64,000 nt of DNA. Origin: an uncultured Winogradskyella sp. GTDB taxonomy: Bacteria > Bacteroidota > Bacteroidia > Flavobacteriales > Flavobacteriaceae. This document shows positions 26,108 through 34,961 of this stretch, one piece after another. The stretch is from the NCBI RefSeq assembly GCF_947501905.1, contig NZ_CANMXL010000001.1:708590-772589 (forward strand), given 5' to 3'. The notes under the pieces are model-generated. The model ran no database searches and was not told where the DNA came from. It worked only from the letters and a program-made list of their open reading frames with translations. A program made the position numbers and the translations under genes. Each line of letters begins with the position of its first letter. Position 1 is the stretch's first letter.

Positions 26108-26665
26108 TTATTGTAGGTTAAAGTCTAGGTAGACAATGATTTCATTTGCTATTTTCTTTCTTACAATGCTTGGTATTTCGATATCAAAATCAGCTGGGGT
26201 CACCTTGAACGACCCCTGCATGATTATTGACCCATTGGATTTCTTAATGTTAAGCGTTGTTCTAATTTGTTTTTCTTTTCCACGCAATTCAATTTTCCCA
26301 TCGACAGTAACACTAGTTGTATTCTCACCTAAGTTAGAATAGTCGAAATCCAATAGTTCCCCCCTAAATTTAGCTTTCGGATAGGTTTCCGATTCTATAT
26401 AATTTTCATTAAAGTGCTCTTCCATTAAAGAGTTTTTAAATCTAAAACTCTTCATTAAAGCCAACGAAGCCATTTCACCTGTATCTGTATTTAAAATAGC
26501 AGTAACTGAAGCGTTAGTAGCTTTAACAGGCTCAAATGTTTTTTCTGAAGCTTCAAAAGTTATCTTACCCTTTTTATCTATTAGTTTTTGAGCAGTTACA
26601 GAACTCGTTATAAAAACCATAGCTACAAAAAGTATCTGTAAAAAGGTTGATTTTGTTGTTTTCAT
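26108..26665 (-). CDS. YceI-family periplasmic protein, copy 2
   Basis: 185 residues with a signal peptide (MKTTKSTFLQILFVAMVFIT, cut after TAQ). MEEHFNENYIESETYPKAKF repeats the motif of copy 1, and LNIKKSNGSIIMQGSFKVTP DFDIEIPSIVR matches its C-terminal half. It is the first gene of the module after a 154-base gap from the cytochrome gene. Isoprenoid or quinone binding is inferred from the family. Confidence 0.92.
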   Translation of the reverse strand: MKTTKSTFLQILFVAMVFITSSVTAQKLIDKKGKITFEASEKTFEPVKATNASVTAILNTDTGEMASLALMKSFRFKNSLMEEHFNENYIESETYPKAKFRGELLDFDYSNLGENTTSVTVDGKIELRGKEKQIRTTLNIKKSNGSIIMQGSFKVTPADFDIEIPSIVRKKIANEIIVYLDFNLQ

Positions 26666-26819
26666 GTGTATTGATTTATTTGGTGTAATAGGTTATACTA
26701 TTTTCTTTTAAGAATCATCTACAGCCAAGGGTATTTCTACCCTTAGTTATAGACTTAATCAATCGAAAAAACATAACTTAATTATGCAAAATGGAGTACT
26801 TGGTGTTAACCAAAGCCTC

Positions 26820-27242
26820 TTAATTCTCTGGCTTACCATCATCAATCCATTGCTGAATTAGGTCGATAGTAGATTGTGGCAATCTGCCTGAAGGAGGCAT
26901 TGCTCCTGGAGCTCCATTAGATAAGTTCATTCTATTAAAAATACCATTGGCTCTTTGACTAACTTGAGTGAAATTTACAAGAGCAAAAGGAGCTCCATTT
27001 GTTGGTGGAGCACCATGACAGCTTACACAAGCGGCACTCATTATAGGCTCAATATCATCAACATAATTAACTAAAGGTTCTGCATCATCATCCGTGTCGT
27101 CGTCAGTATCGTCTGTGTCATCTGTGTCATCGGGATTCTCTATATCATTCCCAGTGTCAACGAAATCATCTTCGCTATCGCTCGCACAAGCAAAAATGCT
27201 AAGTGCTAATACCATTAAAAAAATTAGTCTTGTTGTTTTCAT
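26820..27242 (-). CDS. Mono-heme c-type cytochrome lipoprotein
   Basis: 140 residues from ATG 27242 (MKTTRLIFLMVLALSIFAC; lipobox Cys19); an in-frame ATG 13 codons upstream is unlikely. A very acidic Asp/Thr linker follows (DDTDDTDDTDDDTDDD). The heme site is CVSCH (Cys72, Cys75, His76) with Met115 in GAPGAMPPSGR as probable axial ligand, and a final helix TIDLIQQWIDDGKPEN. This is a small cytochrome c domain, probably outer- or inner-membrane-anchored in the periplasm, for electron transfer. It heads the run of YceI/OB/barrel genes on the same strand. Confidence 0.9.
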   Translation of the reverse strand: MKTTRLIFLMVLALSIFACASDSEDDFVDTGNDIENPDDTDDTDDTDDDTDDDAEPLVNYVDDIEPIMSAACVSCHGAPPTNGAPFALVNFTQVSQRANGIFNRMNLSNGAPGAMPPSGRLPQSTIDLIQQWIDDGKPEN

Positions 27243-27492
27243 TTTATTGTTTTGTTTTGAGTTTTTTAATGTAGTTTTCAAATAAAAAGTTGTTCAACAT
27301 TTATACTGCAATACTACGCTCATGAAATGGGTGTTGAAAAAGAAACTGGCTGAAGAGGAAAAAACGCGTCTGAAACAGAAAAAAACCACTTGAAAGAATA
27401 CTACTATTCCACTTTTAAGGAATAAATGTGATTTAAAACTGAATAATTAAGCTTGAAAAAATACTTCTAAAACATAAAATAGTCTTTCATAT

Positions 27493-27531
27493 TTAAAGAA
27501 ACAGATGTTAATGCTCGTTATGTTTCTTTAA
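27493..27531. promoter_or_regulatory. Inverted repeat in the divergent cytochrome/LytTR intergenic region
   Basis: An 11-bp perfect inverted repeat (27493-27503 TTAAAGAAACA with 27521-27531) with a 17-base spacer, 48 bases before the LytTR gene. It lies in the 336-base divergent gap (27243-27578) that holds the promoters of both sides; it is a candidate operator. No other gene is seen in the gap. Confidence 0.5.
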
Positions 27532-27578
27532 GCTTATGCATACAAAATTTATATATTCGCATATATTTTTAGATTTCC

Positions 27579-28685
27579 ATGCGTAAAGACAAACTGTACT
27601 TACTTACATTTTTATCGTTGTCATTAGTGTTTTTAATTATCTCTAGTGTGGCAATTAGGTATTTTGTTAATGAAGCTGCAGAAAAGGTTTTAGAGACTCA
27701 ATTAGAGTTTAGCAAACGAGAAGCTAAACAAGTGGCTATGCTAATTGGTAACCAATTAGAAAATGGCATATCTAAAGAAGTGTCCATAAAAAGTATTCAA
27801 CAAAGTATAGAAAACTCAAACTTAGACGCTGGTTTTGTAAGTGTATTTAATTGGTCTGGTGATATCGTTTGTCATCCAGATGTAAAACAATTAGGACAGT
27901 CTATAAGTAACAAAGAATCTTTTATTTCTTCTGTATCAGACGAAGTTACATCGCAAGACCTCTACAAGTTATTACAAAAACATGAAGACATAGGTGATAC
28001 TCCTAGTCTTAAAAACAATCAAGACTCAGAGGTTATATTTATTTATCCGGTAGCCAACTCTGATTGGATTGTTGGTGCACATGCCAATACGTTTAAAGTA
28101 TCGCAACAAATAAAAAAGATTAGAAGTAATTTTCAGATTATATTATTGGTTATGGGCTTTCTATTTATACTTTCATCTGTATTGATAGTACGTTTGATAG
28201 GTAGTAAATACGAAAAAAAGCTTGAGATAAAGAATGAAAAACTATCTGACGAAATTATAAATCTTTCAAAATTAAATAGTGCTTTAGACACTTATCAGCA
28301 ACAAGTATCAGATAGGTCTTTACTAAATGAAGATGTTGATAGCAGCGCTAAAAAGAGAATCCTTACATATGTTAGAAACGAACTTGTATCTGTATCTACA
28401 GAAGATATTGCTTACATCTATACAGATATGGGGATTACATATGTTCTCTGTTCTGATGGTAAGCGTTCTACTTCTAACTCTAGCTTAGACGAGCTATACA
28501 CCAATCTTGACAATACTTATTTTTTTAGAGCAAACAGACAGTTTATTATCGCCATATCATCAATTGATAAGATTGTAAAGTATGGTAACAATCAGTTAAA
28601 GATACTTATTAACCCAAACTCTGAAGTTGATATTATTATAAGTAAAAACAAAGCTGCGGAGTTTAAAAAGTGGTTGAATCTATAG
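27579..28685 (+). CDS. Membrane-bound sensor with C-terminal LytTR DNA-binding domain
   Basis: 368 residues: membrane helix at about 6-27, an extracytoplasmic sensor region of about 155 residues that looks like a Cache fold (VSVFNWSGDIVCHPDVKQ, EVIFIYPVANSDWIVGAHAN), second helix at about 185-207, a coiled-coil linker and a LytTR domain from about 270 (ILTYVRNELVSVSTEDIAYI ... LKILINPNSEVDIIISKNKA). It would bind DNA directly from the membrane, a one-component design. It is divergent from the cytochrome/YceI genes and the natural candidate for controlling them. No histidine kinase partner is near. Confidence 0.88.
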   Translation: MRKDKLYLLTFLSLSLVFLIISSVAIRYFVNEAAEKVLETQLEFSKREAKQVAMLIGNQLENGISKEVSIKSIQQSIENSNLDAGFVSVFNWSGDIVCHPDVKQLGQSISNKESFISSVSDEVTSQDLYKLLQKHEDIGDTPSLKNNQDSEVIFIYPVANSDWIVGAHANTFKVSQQIKKIRSNFQIILLVMGFLFILSSVLIVRLIGSKYEKKLEIKNEKLSDEIINLSKLNSALDTYQQQVSDRSLLNEDVDSSAKKRILTYVRNELVSVSTEDIAYIYTDMGITYVLCSDGKRSTSNSSLDELYTNLDNTYFFRANRQFIIAISSIDKIVKYGNNQLKILINPNSEVDIIISKNKAAEFKKWLNL

Positions 28686-28864
28686 CTAGGTTTATGCCAT
28701 AACTGAATACATATTCCTAAAATCTATAATTCTATACACCTTTAGTACTAACGATATCATTATTTAATCCCCAAGAGCTGTCAATAACTATTTTATGTTT
28801 GTTATATATTGCCATTAATTACGACTTAGCGTTAGCGATTATTATACTTTGTATTGAAATTTAA

Positions 28865-30025
28865 CTACCCTCTAAACAAAAAGAAGTCATCCTTCATGTC
28901 TTCAATCTGGGCATCTTCGTTAGTAATGATATAATCGATGGCTTTAGAGGTAAAGGTTTCACCTTTTTCAGTAAGAGATACTACATCATTTTCAATATGA
29001 ATCATATTATTTTTTTGAGCTAAATCCAACACTTTTTTTGCACGTACTTTTTGCCAATTGATATGTTCTCGTAAATGATTTACATGGCGTTCTTCAACTT
29101 CACTATGGTTTTTTAAGTGTAACAAAAAAGTAATTAAAGAGACTTCTGCTTGTTGCTGTTTTTCGCGATACAACACAGCAATAATACCTTTGTTTGGCGC
29201 AAAAAGATAAACGGCTAAAAACAACAATCCTAAAACTGTGGTAATAGAACCAGCAATTGAGGCATCTAACCAATGTGCCACCCAATAACCAAACACAGCA
29301 CTAAAAATTCCAAAAACTACTGAAAGCACTAACATTTTTTTGAGATTTTTTGTCAATAAATAGGCAGCTGCGGCAGGTGCAATCATTAAGGCTACAACCA
29401 ATATGGCCCCAACAGCATCAAAAGCACCAACTGTAGTCACTGACGATACAGACATTAGTCCGTAATGGATAATGGCTGGCGAAAACCCTAAAGATGTTGC
29501 TAAGCCTTTATCAAAAGTGCTCACCTTTAATTCTTTAAAAAAGGCAATAAGCAATGTTAGTGTAATGATTAAAATCATACCAATAATCCAAAGTGCTTTT
29601 GGCCCCACATCTGTTCCTGCGATAATTAATCTATCAAAAGGGGCAAAAGCCAATTCACCTAGTAATACGGCATCAACATCTAAATGTACATCATTGGCAT
29701 TTTTGGCAATCATAATAACGCCGATACTAAATAAAGCAGGAAATACTAGTCCAATAGCAGTATCTTCTTTTACCAGACCGGTTTTCTGAATATATTCAAC
29801 TAAAACAACTGTAATAATTCCTGTTAAAGCGGCTAAAACAATTAGTAATGGCGAATTTAAATCGTGCGTAATAAAAAACCCAACAACAATTCCTGGAAGG
29901 ATTGAATGACTTATGGCATCACTAATCATTGCCATCTTTCTGAGTACTAAAAACGTCCCTGGAATAGCACAAGCTACAGCAACTAGACTAGCAATGAGTT
30001 GTATTTCTATCTGAGCACTATTCAT
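28865..30025 (-). CDS. Metal ABC transporter permease with C-terminal winged-helix-like domain, subunit 2
   Basis: 386 residues. Residues 1-280 are the multi-helix permease of the Zn/Mn/Fe (ZnuB/MntB-like) family, with LRKMAMISDAISHSILPGIV and GAFDAVGAILVVALMIAPAA. The last 100 residues (SLITFLLHLKNHSEVEERHV ... MIHIENDVVSLTEKGETFTS) read like a DtxR-like winged helix. It overlaps the other permease by 8 bases and ends the operon. Confidence 0.92.
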   Translation of the reverse strand: MNSAQIEIQLIASLVAVACAIPGTFLVLRKMAMISDAISHSILPGIVVGFFITHDLNSPLLIVLAALTGIITVVLVEYIQKTGLVKEDTAIGLVFPALFSIGVIMIAKNANDVHLDVDAVLLGELAFAPFDRLIIAGTDVGPKALWIIGMILIITLTLLIAFFKELKVSTFDKGLATSLGFSPAIIHYGLMSVSSVTTVGAFDAVGAILVVALMIAPAAAAYLLTKNLKKMLVLSVVFGIFSAVFGYWVAHWLDASIAGSITTVLGLLFLAVYLFAPNKGIIAVLYREKQQQAEVSLITFLLHLKNHSEVEERHVNHLREHINWQKVRAKKVLDLAQKNNMIHIENDVVSLTEKGETFTSKAIDYIITNEDAQIEDMKDDFFLFRG

Positions 30026-31145
30026 TACTATCGGTTTGTTGGTTGTATAAATTTGCTGCTGTAGTATAACCTAGTTTTGTTAAGCTCCACATATTGCCTT
30101 GAAGTTGCACAAAACCTTTATCAACTAGTTTTTTGAGTGTTCCTTTTGTGTAACCTTGAAAGTTGTTTAAGATTTTTATAGTATGAGGATGCGAAATATC
30201 TTCGTGTGTTTCTGCAATCTGATGCATAAAAGCAAGGGTTTTATTTAATTCTAAATCACGGCGATTTTTTATAAACCGGATTTGCTTGAACAGTAATCCA
30301 CGACTTGGTGAAAAAATAAATGAAAACACAACAAAAACAGCGGCTACTAACACAATGACTGGCCCAGTAGATAAGTTGTTCTGACTTGCACTTATGGCTG
30401 TGCCAAACACACCTGAAAATGCACCAAATATTGCCGCTAGAAACACCATTTTTGCTAAGCTATTTGTCCATTGTCTTGCAGCAGCAGCAGGTGCTAAAAG
30501 CATGGCACTCATTAATACGACACCAACGGTTTGTAATCCTAAAACAATAGCTAAAACAATAAAGCTTGTAATAAGAATATCTATAGTCTTTGTATTAAAC
30601 CCAAGCGTTTTTGTATAATCTGCATCGAATAGAAGTATTTTGAATTCTTTCCAGAAAAGCAATAATACTAATACACAAAGCCCAGTGACAATAGCCATTA
30701 ACCAAACATCACTTTCAACAAGAGTTGCGGCTTGTCCAAACAAATATTTATCTAAACCAGCTTGATTGGCATTAGGTTGTTTTTGAATAAATGTGAGAAG
30801 CAGCATTCCAAATCCAAAAAATAAGGAGAGAATTAAGCCTAATGCAGTATCTGATTTGAGATGAGTTTTTTTAACAATACCTCTAATCCAGAATGTACCA
30901 ATTAGACCACTTACTAAAGCTCCTAGAAGTAAAATATTAGTGTCTTTTGTGCCTGTTATTAAAAACGCAATAGCGATTCCTGGAAGCGCCGCATGACTTA
31001 TGGCATCTCCTAAAAGGCTTTGCTTTCTGAGTACGGCAAAACTCCCTAACATTCCAGTTACTGCACCTAAAATGGCTGTGCCAAGAGTTATGGTACGTAG
31101 CGTGTAGTCATTAAAGACTAAAGAAAAATATTCTTTTAAGTCCAT
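30018..31145 (-). CDS. Metal ABC transporter permease with C-terminal winged-helix-like domain, subunit 1
   Basis: 375 residues with 8 or 9 membrane helices. LRKQSLLGDAISHAALPGIA and GVVLMSAMLLAPAAAARQWT are the family signatures of metal-chelate permeases. After about residue 295 comes a soluble winged-helix-like region (FMHQIAETHEDISHPHTIKI ... KGTLKKLVDKGFVQLQGN). It overlaps the ATPase gene by one base and the second permease by 8. The second permease is a diverged paralog, so the importer would be a heterodimer. Confidence 0.92.
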   Translation of the reverse strand: MDLKEYFSLVFNDYTLRTITLGTAILGAVTGMLGSFAVLRKQSLLGDAISHAALPGIAIAFLITGTKDTNILLLGALVSGLIGTFWIRGIVKKTHLKSDTALGLILSLFFGFGMLLLTFIQKQPNANQAGLDKYLFGQAATLVESDVWLMAIVTGLCVLVLLLFWKEFKILLFDADYTKTLGFNTKTIDILITSFIVLAIVLGLQTVGVVLMSAMLLAPAAAARQWTNSLAKMVFLAAIFGAFSGVFGTAISASQNNLSTGPVIVLVAAVFVVFSFIFSPSRGLLFKQIRFIKNRRDLELNKTLAFMHQIAETHEDISHPHTIKILNNFQGYTKGTLKKLVDKGFVQLQGNMWSLTKLGYTTAANLYNQQTDSNE

Positions 31146-31882
31146 TATTCCTGAATACTTACTTTGTAATTAATACCGTAAGTTTTGGTTAAATTATCAT
31201 CATTAAAAATATCTTTGACAGGTCCAGTCGCTATCTTTTTTACATTTAAGAAGGTGACCCAATCAAAGTATTCTGGCACGGTTTGTAAATCGTGATGAAC
31301 AACAATTACCGTTTTCCCCGCTTTTCGTAATTCTTTTAAAATATTGATAATAGCAATCTCAGTTGTAGCGTCTACGCCTTGAAAAGGTTCGTCCATAAAA
31401 TAGATAGATGCGTTTTGTACTAAAGCTCTTGCTAGAAAGATACGTTGTTGCTGTCCACCAGAAAGCTGACTTATTTGCCTGTTTTTAAAAGGAAGCATCC
31501 CCACTTTTTCTAAGGCTTCTAATGCCGCTTTTTTCTGCTTTTGACCAGGACGTTTTATCCAGCCTAAGCTTCCATAAGTCCCCATCATAACGACATCTAA
31601 TGCCGTTGTAGGAAAGTCCCAATCTACACTTCCTTTTTGAGGTACATAAGCTACAAGTTGACGCTGTTTTTTGTAAGGTTTATCATAGATGCTGACACTA
31701 CCTGCAATAGGGTTTAATATGCCTAGAATAGATTTTATTAACGTAGATTTTCCAGCGCCATTTGGACCTACAATAGCCATGAGTACACCTTCAGGAATTT
31801 CTAAATCGATATCCCAAAGTACAGGTTTGTAGTTATAAGCTACGGTTAAGTCGTCTACTTTTACGGCTATTTTTTGTTCCAT
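31145..31882 (-). CDS. Metal ABC transporter ATP-binding protein
   Basis: 245 residues with all ABC ATPase motifs: Walker [10 protein letters not shown] at about 39-47, Q-loop [12 protein letters not shown], signature QLSGGQQQR, Walker [11 protein letters not shown] and the switch His in VVHHD. The VDWDFP element is typical for the Mn/Zn group. It shares one-base overlaps with the lipoprotein gene upstream and the permease downstream. Confidence 0.96.
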   Translation of the reverse strand: MEQKIAVKVDDLTVAYNYKPVLWDIDLEIPEGVLMAIVGPNGAGKSTLIKSILGILNPIAGSVSIYDKPYKKQRQLVAYVPQKGSVDWDFPTTALDVVMMGTYGSLGWIKRPGQKQKKAALEALEKVGMLPFKNRQISQLSGGQQQRIFLARALVQNASIYFMDEPFQGVDATTEIAIINILKELRKAGKTVIVVHHDLQTVPEYFDWVTFLNVKKIATGPVKDIFNDDNLTKTYGINYKVSIQE

Positions 31883-32790
31883 TATTTTAGTGCGTTAACA
31901 ATGGTATTTACATTGTATTTAAACATTCCGATGTAGGTACCTTCAATAGTGCCTGCATTTCCTAGAGCGTCACTGTAAAGGGTTCCACCAATTTCAACAT
32001 TATGGTCTTTGGCTTTTACAGCAGCCACTAAAGCTTCAATTGTTCGTTTAGGTACTGAGCTTTCAACAAAAATGGCTTTAATTTTATTTTCAATAATAAA
32101 GTTGGATAGCTTCTGAACGTCTTTAACACCTGCTTCAGTAGCAGTAGATAATCCTTGAAGACCAACCACATTAAAATCGTAATTTTTCCCGAAGTAATTG
32201 AAAGCATCATGAGCTGTAACTAGGATACGTTTTTCCTTTGGAAGTGTATTGATGATATTAGAAACTTCGGTTTCAAGTGCTGTTAATTTAGCTAAATATG
32301 CCTTTTCATTTTCAATAAAATTGATTGCATTTTTTGGGTCTTTTTTAGATAATACTTTAGTAACTTCTTTTGTGAATTGTTTGAAGAATTCAATATTAAA
32401 CCACACATGCGGATCATAGTTTGAAGCAAAATAATCCGAACCAATGAGTTGAGATTTATCTAAGCCTTCACCTAAGGCAACTTGAGTTTTGTTAGTGTTT
32501 CCCATTTTCTCGAAAACCTCTACAAGTTTACCTTCAAGATGTAAACCATTGTAAAAAATAATGTTAGCATTGACTAATTTGGTAACATCGCCTTCACTAG
32601 CTTTATACAAATGAGGATCAACACCACTACCCATTAAACCATCAACTTCGATTAAGTCACCGCCAATGTTTTTCACCAAATCGGTAATCATGGTCGTCGT
32701 CGTTACCACTTTTAGTTTCCCACTAGTTTCAGTTTCGTTTTTACAGTTGAATAAACAAACAACTGCGATTAATACAATTAGCTTTTTCAT
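31882..32790 (-). CDS. Metal ABC transporter substrate-binding lipoprotein (TroA/ZnuA-like)
   Basis: 302 residues, lipobox FNC with Cys16. The four metal ligands of the TroA family are at His60 (VDPHLY), His128 (YDPHVW), His194 (TAHDAF) and Asp274 (YSDALG). A His rather than Glu at the third place is typical of Zn or broad-specificity members such as TroA, and there is no His-rich loop as in many ZnuA. So zinc or manganese is likely. It sits in the importer operon with one-base overlaps. Confidence 0.94.
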   Translation of the reverse strand: MKKLIVLIAVVCLFNCKNETETSGKLKVVTTTTMITDLVKNIGGDLIEVDGLMGSGVDPHLYKASEGDVTKLVNANIIFYNGLHLEGKLVEVFEKMGNTNKTQVALGEGLDKSQLIGSDYFASNYDPHVWFNIEFFKQFTKEVTKVLSKKDPKNAINFIENEKAYLAKLTALETEVSNIINTLPKEKRILVTAHDAFNYFGKNYDFNVVGLQGLSTATEAGVKDVQKLSNFIIENKIKAIFVESSVPKRTIEALVAAVKAKDHNVEIGGTLYSDALGNAGTIEGTYIGMFKYNVNTIVNALK

Positions 32791-33593
32791 TATTGTTTTG
32801 GTTTTATTCTATAACTTAATCCCATACCTATTAATACATCTTGACCTTCAGTAATACTAGTGCCTACATAAGCATCAAATTGCAAATCATTAGACGCTAA
32901 ATAGGTAAAGCCAGCATCCCAAAAATGGTTTGCAGAACTGTCTTCAGGTAAGTCGCCATAAACTTCGGCGTACATTCCCCATTTATCTGAAAGGCTATAC
33001 CCATAAGCCAATGTATAAATAGCAGCTGCTTCAGAAGAATCGTCGCCCCATTGTGCTCCTATATTATATCCTAAACTTGAGTTTTCGCTTAGTGTATGAG
33101 ATAAGGAAAATCTAAAATCGACCGCTGTTGTTTCAGGTCTATAATCTTGCCCAGCACTAAAAATTGGAAATACATGCCCAATTAATGCAATTTCTGGCAT
33201 TGCACCATTTTCTTTGGCAACATCTATTTTCATACCCAATAATAACGGTGATAATCCACTGGTAACATTGTTTAGTTTAGTGCCGTTTACCTTAGTCACG
33301 CCTTCAACAAAATCCCAACCTAAGCGCAATTCTAGATTATCTAGTAATCCGTAACGGATAAGCATTGTATTGTAAGTGTAGTTTTCGTTTTTTATGTTAT
33401 TGGCTTCGAAAGATTCGTAAAGACCACCTGTTTCAAACTGAAGTACTCCTTTCCCAACAGTCGAAGATGCTTCAGTAGCATCAGGCCTGTCGGTTACTAA
33501 AGGATTATTTAATCTTTCGTCTTGGTCTTGTGCTATTCCTTTAAATGAAATAGAAATTAAGATGGTGATTAAAATGAATTTAATTGATTTCAT
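32790..33593 (-). CDS. Outer-membrane transporter-like protein (phenol MetA-type barrel)
   Basis: 267 residues from ATG 33593 (MKSIKFILITILISISFKG, signal peptide to AQ). The start LVTDRPDATEASSTVGKGVL with FETGG is the hallmark of the MetA-pathway-of-phenol/transporter barrel family, followed by amphipathic strands to the Arg-Ile-Lys end. It lies in the metal importer operon between the repressor and the lipoprotein, and may be the outer-membrane route or a Mn/Zn-linked porin. The repressor stop overlaps its start by 14 bases. Confidence 0.8.
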   Translation of the reverse strand: MKSIKFILITILISISFKGIAQDQDERLNNPLVTDRPDATEASSTVGKGVLQFETGGLYESFEANNIKNENYTYNTMLIRYGLLDNLELRLGWDFVEGVTKVNGTKLNNVTSGLSPLLLGMKIDVAKENGAMPEIALIGHVFPIFSAGQDYRPETTAVDFRFSLSHTLSENSSLGYNIGAQWGDDSSEAAAIYTLAYGYSLSDKWGMYAEVYGDLPEDSSANHFWDAGFTYLASNDLQFDAYVGTSITEGQDVLIGMGLSYRIKPKQ

Positions 33594-34239
33594 TAACATA
33601 GATAATTTGTGTGAAGTCCTGATTAAGAACAATAGTATTTGAGTGTATGGTTATTTGTGTCATTTTTGAATTCTGGAATTGTTTTTTCACTGCAATTTTA
33701 TTTCCGTATTTTATACCGTTAAGGGCACAAAACTCAAAGAATTCTTTATCTGTACTCATTAAGCGAGAGACAATATATTCTGTGTTCTCTTCCGCATTAA
33801 TTAAAGCGATTGAGGTATCTTTTGTTGTAATTTCTCCATCGGCATTTGGTATTGGGTCACCATGTGGGTCAAACTTTGGGTGACCGAGATATTCGCTAAT
33901 TTTTTCAGCTAAAAAATCTGATGTCTCATGTTCTAACAACTCTGCTTCACGATGAATTTCATGTAAAGACATATCAAACATTTGATGTAATAAAGCTTCC
34001 CAGAGACGATGTTTCCTCACTACGTTTAGTGCCATTTTTTCGCCTTTTTTTGTTAGGCGAAGCGCTTGGTATTTTTCATAATTGAGTAAGCCTTTGGCAT
34101 CTAGTTTTTTTGCCATATCTGTAGCTGCAGCACTCGATATCCCAAGCTTAGATGCTATGTTCCCAGGTTTTGTGTCTGTAATATCATGATTTTCATTGTT
34201 GTAAATGGCCTTTACAAAGTTTTCTATTGCTACTGACAT
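33580..34239 (-). CDS. DtxR/MntR-family metal-dependent repressor
   Basis: 219 residues: N-terminal winged helix (NIASKLGISSAAATDMAKKL, YQALRLTKKGEKMAL), a dimer/metal domain with HETSDFLAEKISEYLGHPKFDP and the sequence EHE, and a C-terminal SH3-like (FeoA) domain. It would repress its own operon when Mn(II), Fe(II) or Zn(II) is bound. It is the first gene of the metal import operon and a palindrome lies 20 bases upstream of its start. Confidence 0.93.
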   Translation of the reverse strand: MSVAIENFVKAIYNNENHDITDTKPGNIASKLGISSAAATDMAKKLDAKGLLNYEKYQALRLTKKGEKMALNVVRKHRLWEALLHQMFDMSLHEIHREAELLEHETSDFLAEKISEYLGHPKFDPHGDPIPNADGEITTKDTSIALINAEENTEYIVSRLMSTDKEFFEFCALNGIKYGNKIAVKKQFQNSKMTQITIHSNTIVLNQDFTQIIYVNEIN

Positions 34240-34258
34240 TTTGCATTGCTTTAATTAA

Positions 34259-34278
34259 TTTTTAAGTAAGCTTAAAAA
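34259..34278. promoter_or_regulatory. Candidate DtxR/MntR operator palindrome
   Basis: TTTTTAAG-TAAG-CTTAAAAA is a perfect 8-bp inverted repeat with a 4-base spacer, the size expected for a dimeric metalloregulator, centred about 30 bases upstream of the repressor ATG. Confidence 0.55.
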
Positions 34279-34363
34279 TTTTTCAAAATTAACTAAAATA
34301 TTTAATAAAATCATCTTTTTTATATCTTTTGTAACGGCTAATAGAAATTGAAGTCTTTTAGGT

Positions 34364-34792
34364 ATGAAAAAACGTGTTGTTGCCTTATTACTGTTTTGTT
34401 CAGCATCTATTAGTGGTCAAGGAAGGCCAGAAACCCAAGGGATTTTAGTTGAATACAATAACATCTCTATTGGAAAGAGCTTTGCGTTTAATGATTATGA
34501 AATACGGTTTGTAGATGTATTGTCGGATTCTCGTTGTCCAAAAGCAGTGATGTGTATCGTTGCAGGTGAAGCCGTTGTAAAGGTTAAAATTTATAAATCA
34601 GGAAAAAGAATTATAGAAAAAACATTGACTTTTACACCAACTGTATTTCTACCAAATAGTAAAGGGAATTTGTATGATACAGAGTTATTAAAGGTTACAG
34701 GCGTAGCACTATATCCTTATCCAGTTGCAGATAATCAAATTCAAAAAGAAAATTATAGTCTTAAGCTTTTAATTGAGGAATTAGTAGAATGA
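34364..34792 (+). CDS. Secreted protein of unknown function
   Basis: 142 residues with a signal peptide (MKKRVVALLLFCSASISGQ). Beta-rich mature part; DSRCPKAVMCIVAGEAVVKV has two Cys eight apart that may form a disulfide, a pattern seen in many small flavobacterial secreted proteins. It is divergent from the metal-import operon across the putative operator, so may share its regulation; this is inference. Confidence 0.75.
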   Translation: MKKRVVALLLFCSASISGQGRPETQGILVEYNNISIGKSFAFNDYEIRFVDVLSDSRCPKAVMCIVAGEAVVKVKIYKSGKRIIEKTLTFTPTVFLPNSKGNLYDTELLKVTGVALYPYPVADNQIQKENYSLKLLIEELVE

Positions 34793-34793
34793 T

Positions 34794-34931
34794 TTAGTGA
34801 CAACCACAACCGTCATTACCACAAGCTTTAACAACTTTTTTCTTAGGTTTCCATATAAATTTTCGAACTAAGAACGTCAATGCTAATCCTATGGTAATAA
34901 AAACTAATATGTTTTGAATACTATCGTTCAT
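34794..34931 (-). CDS. FeoB-associated Cys-rich membrane protein (45 aa)
   Basis: ATG is the complement of 34929-34931 and the stop is 34794-34796. One membrane helix (QNILVFITIGLALTFLV), then KFIWKPKKKVVKACGNDGCG and CH, giving three Cys and a final His. This is the layout of FeoB-associated Cys-rich proteins, and it lies 30 bases downstream of feoB on the same strand. Its role may be in FeoB assembly or iron handling. Confidence 0.8.
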   Translation of the reverse strand: MNDSIQNILVFITIGLALTFLVRKFIWKPKKKVVKACGNDGCGCH

Positions 34932-34961
34932 AGTGTTTTAGTCGTTTGTAATCCTAATACC

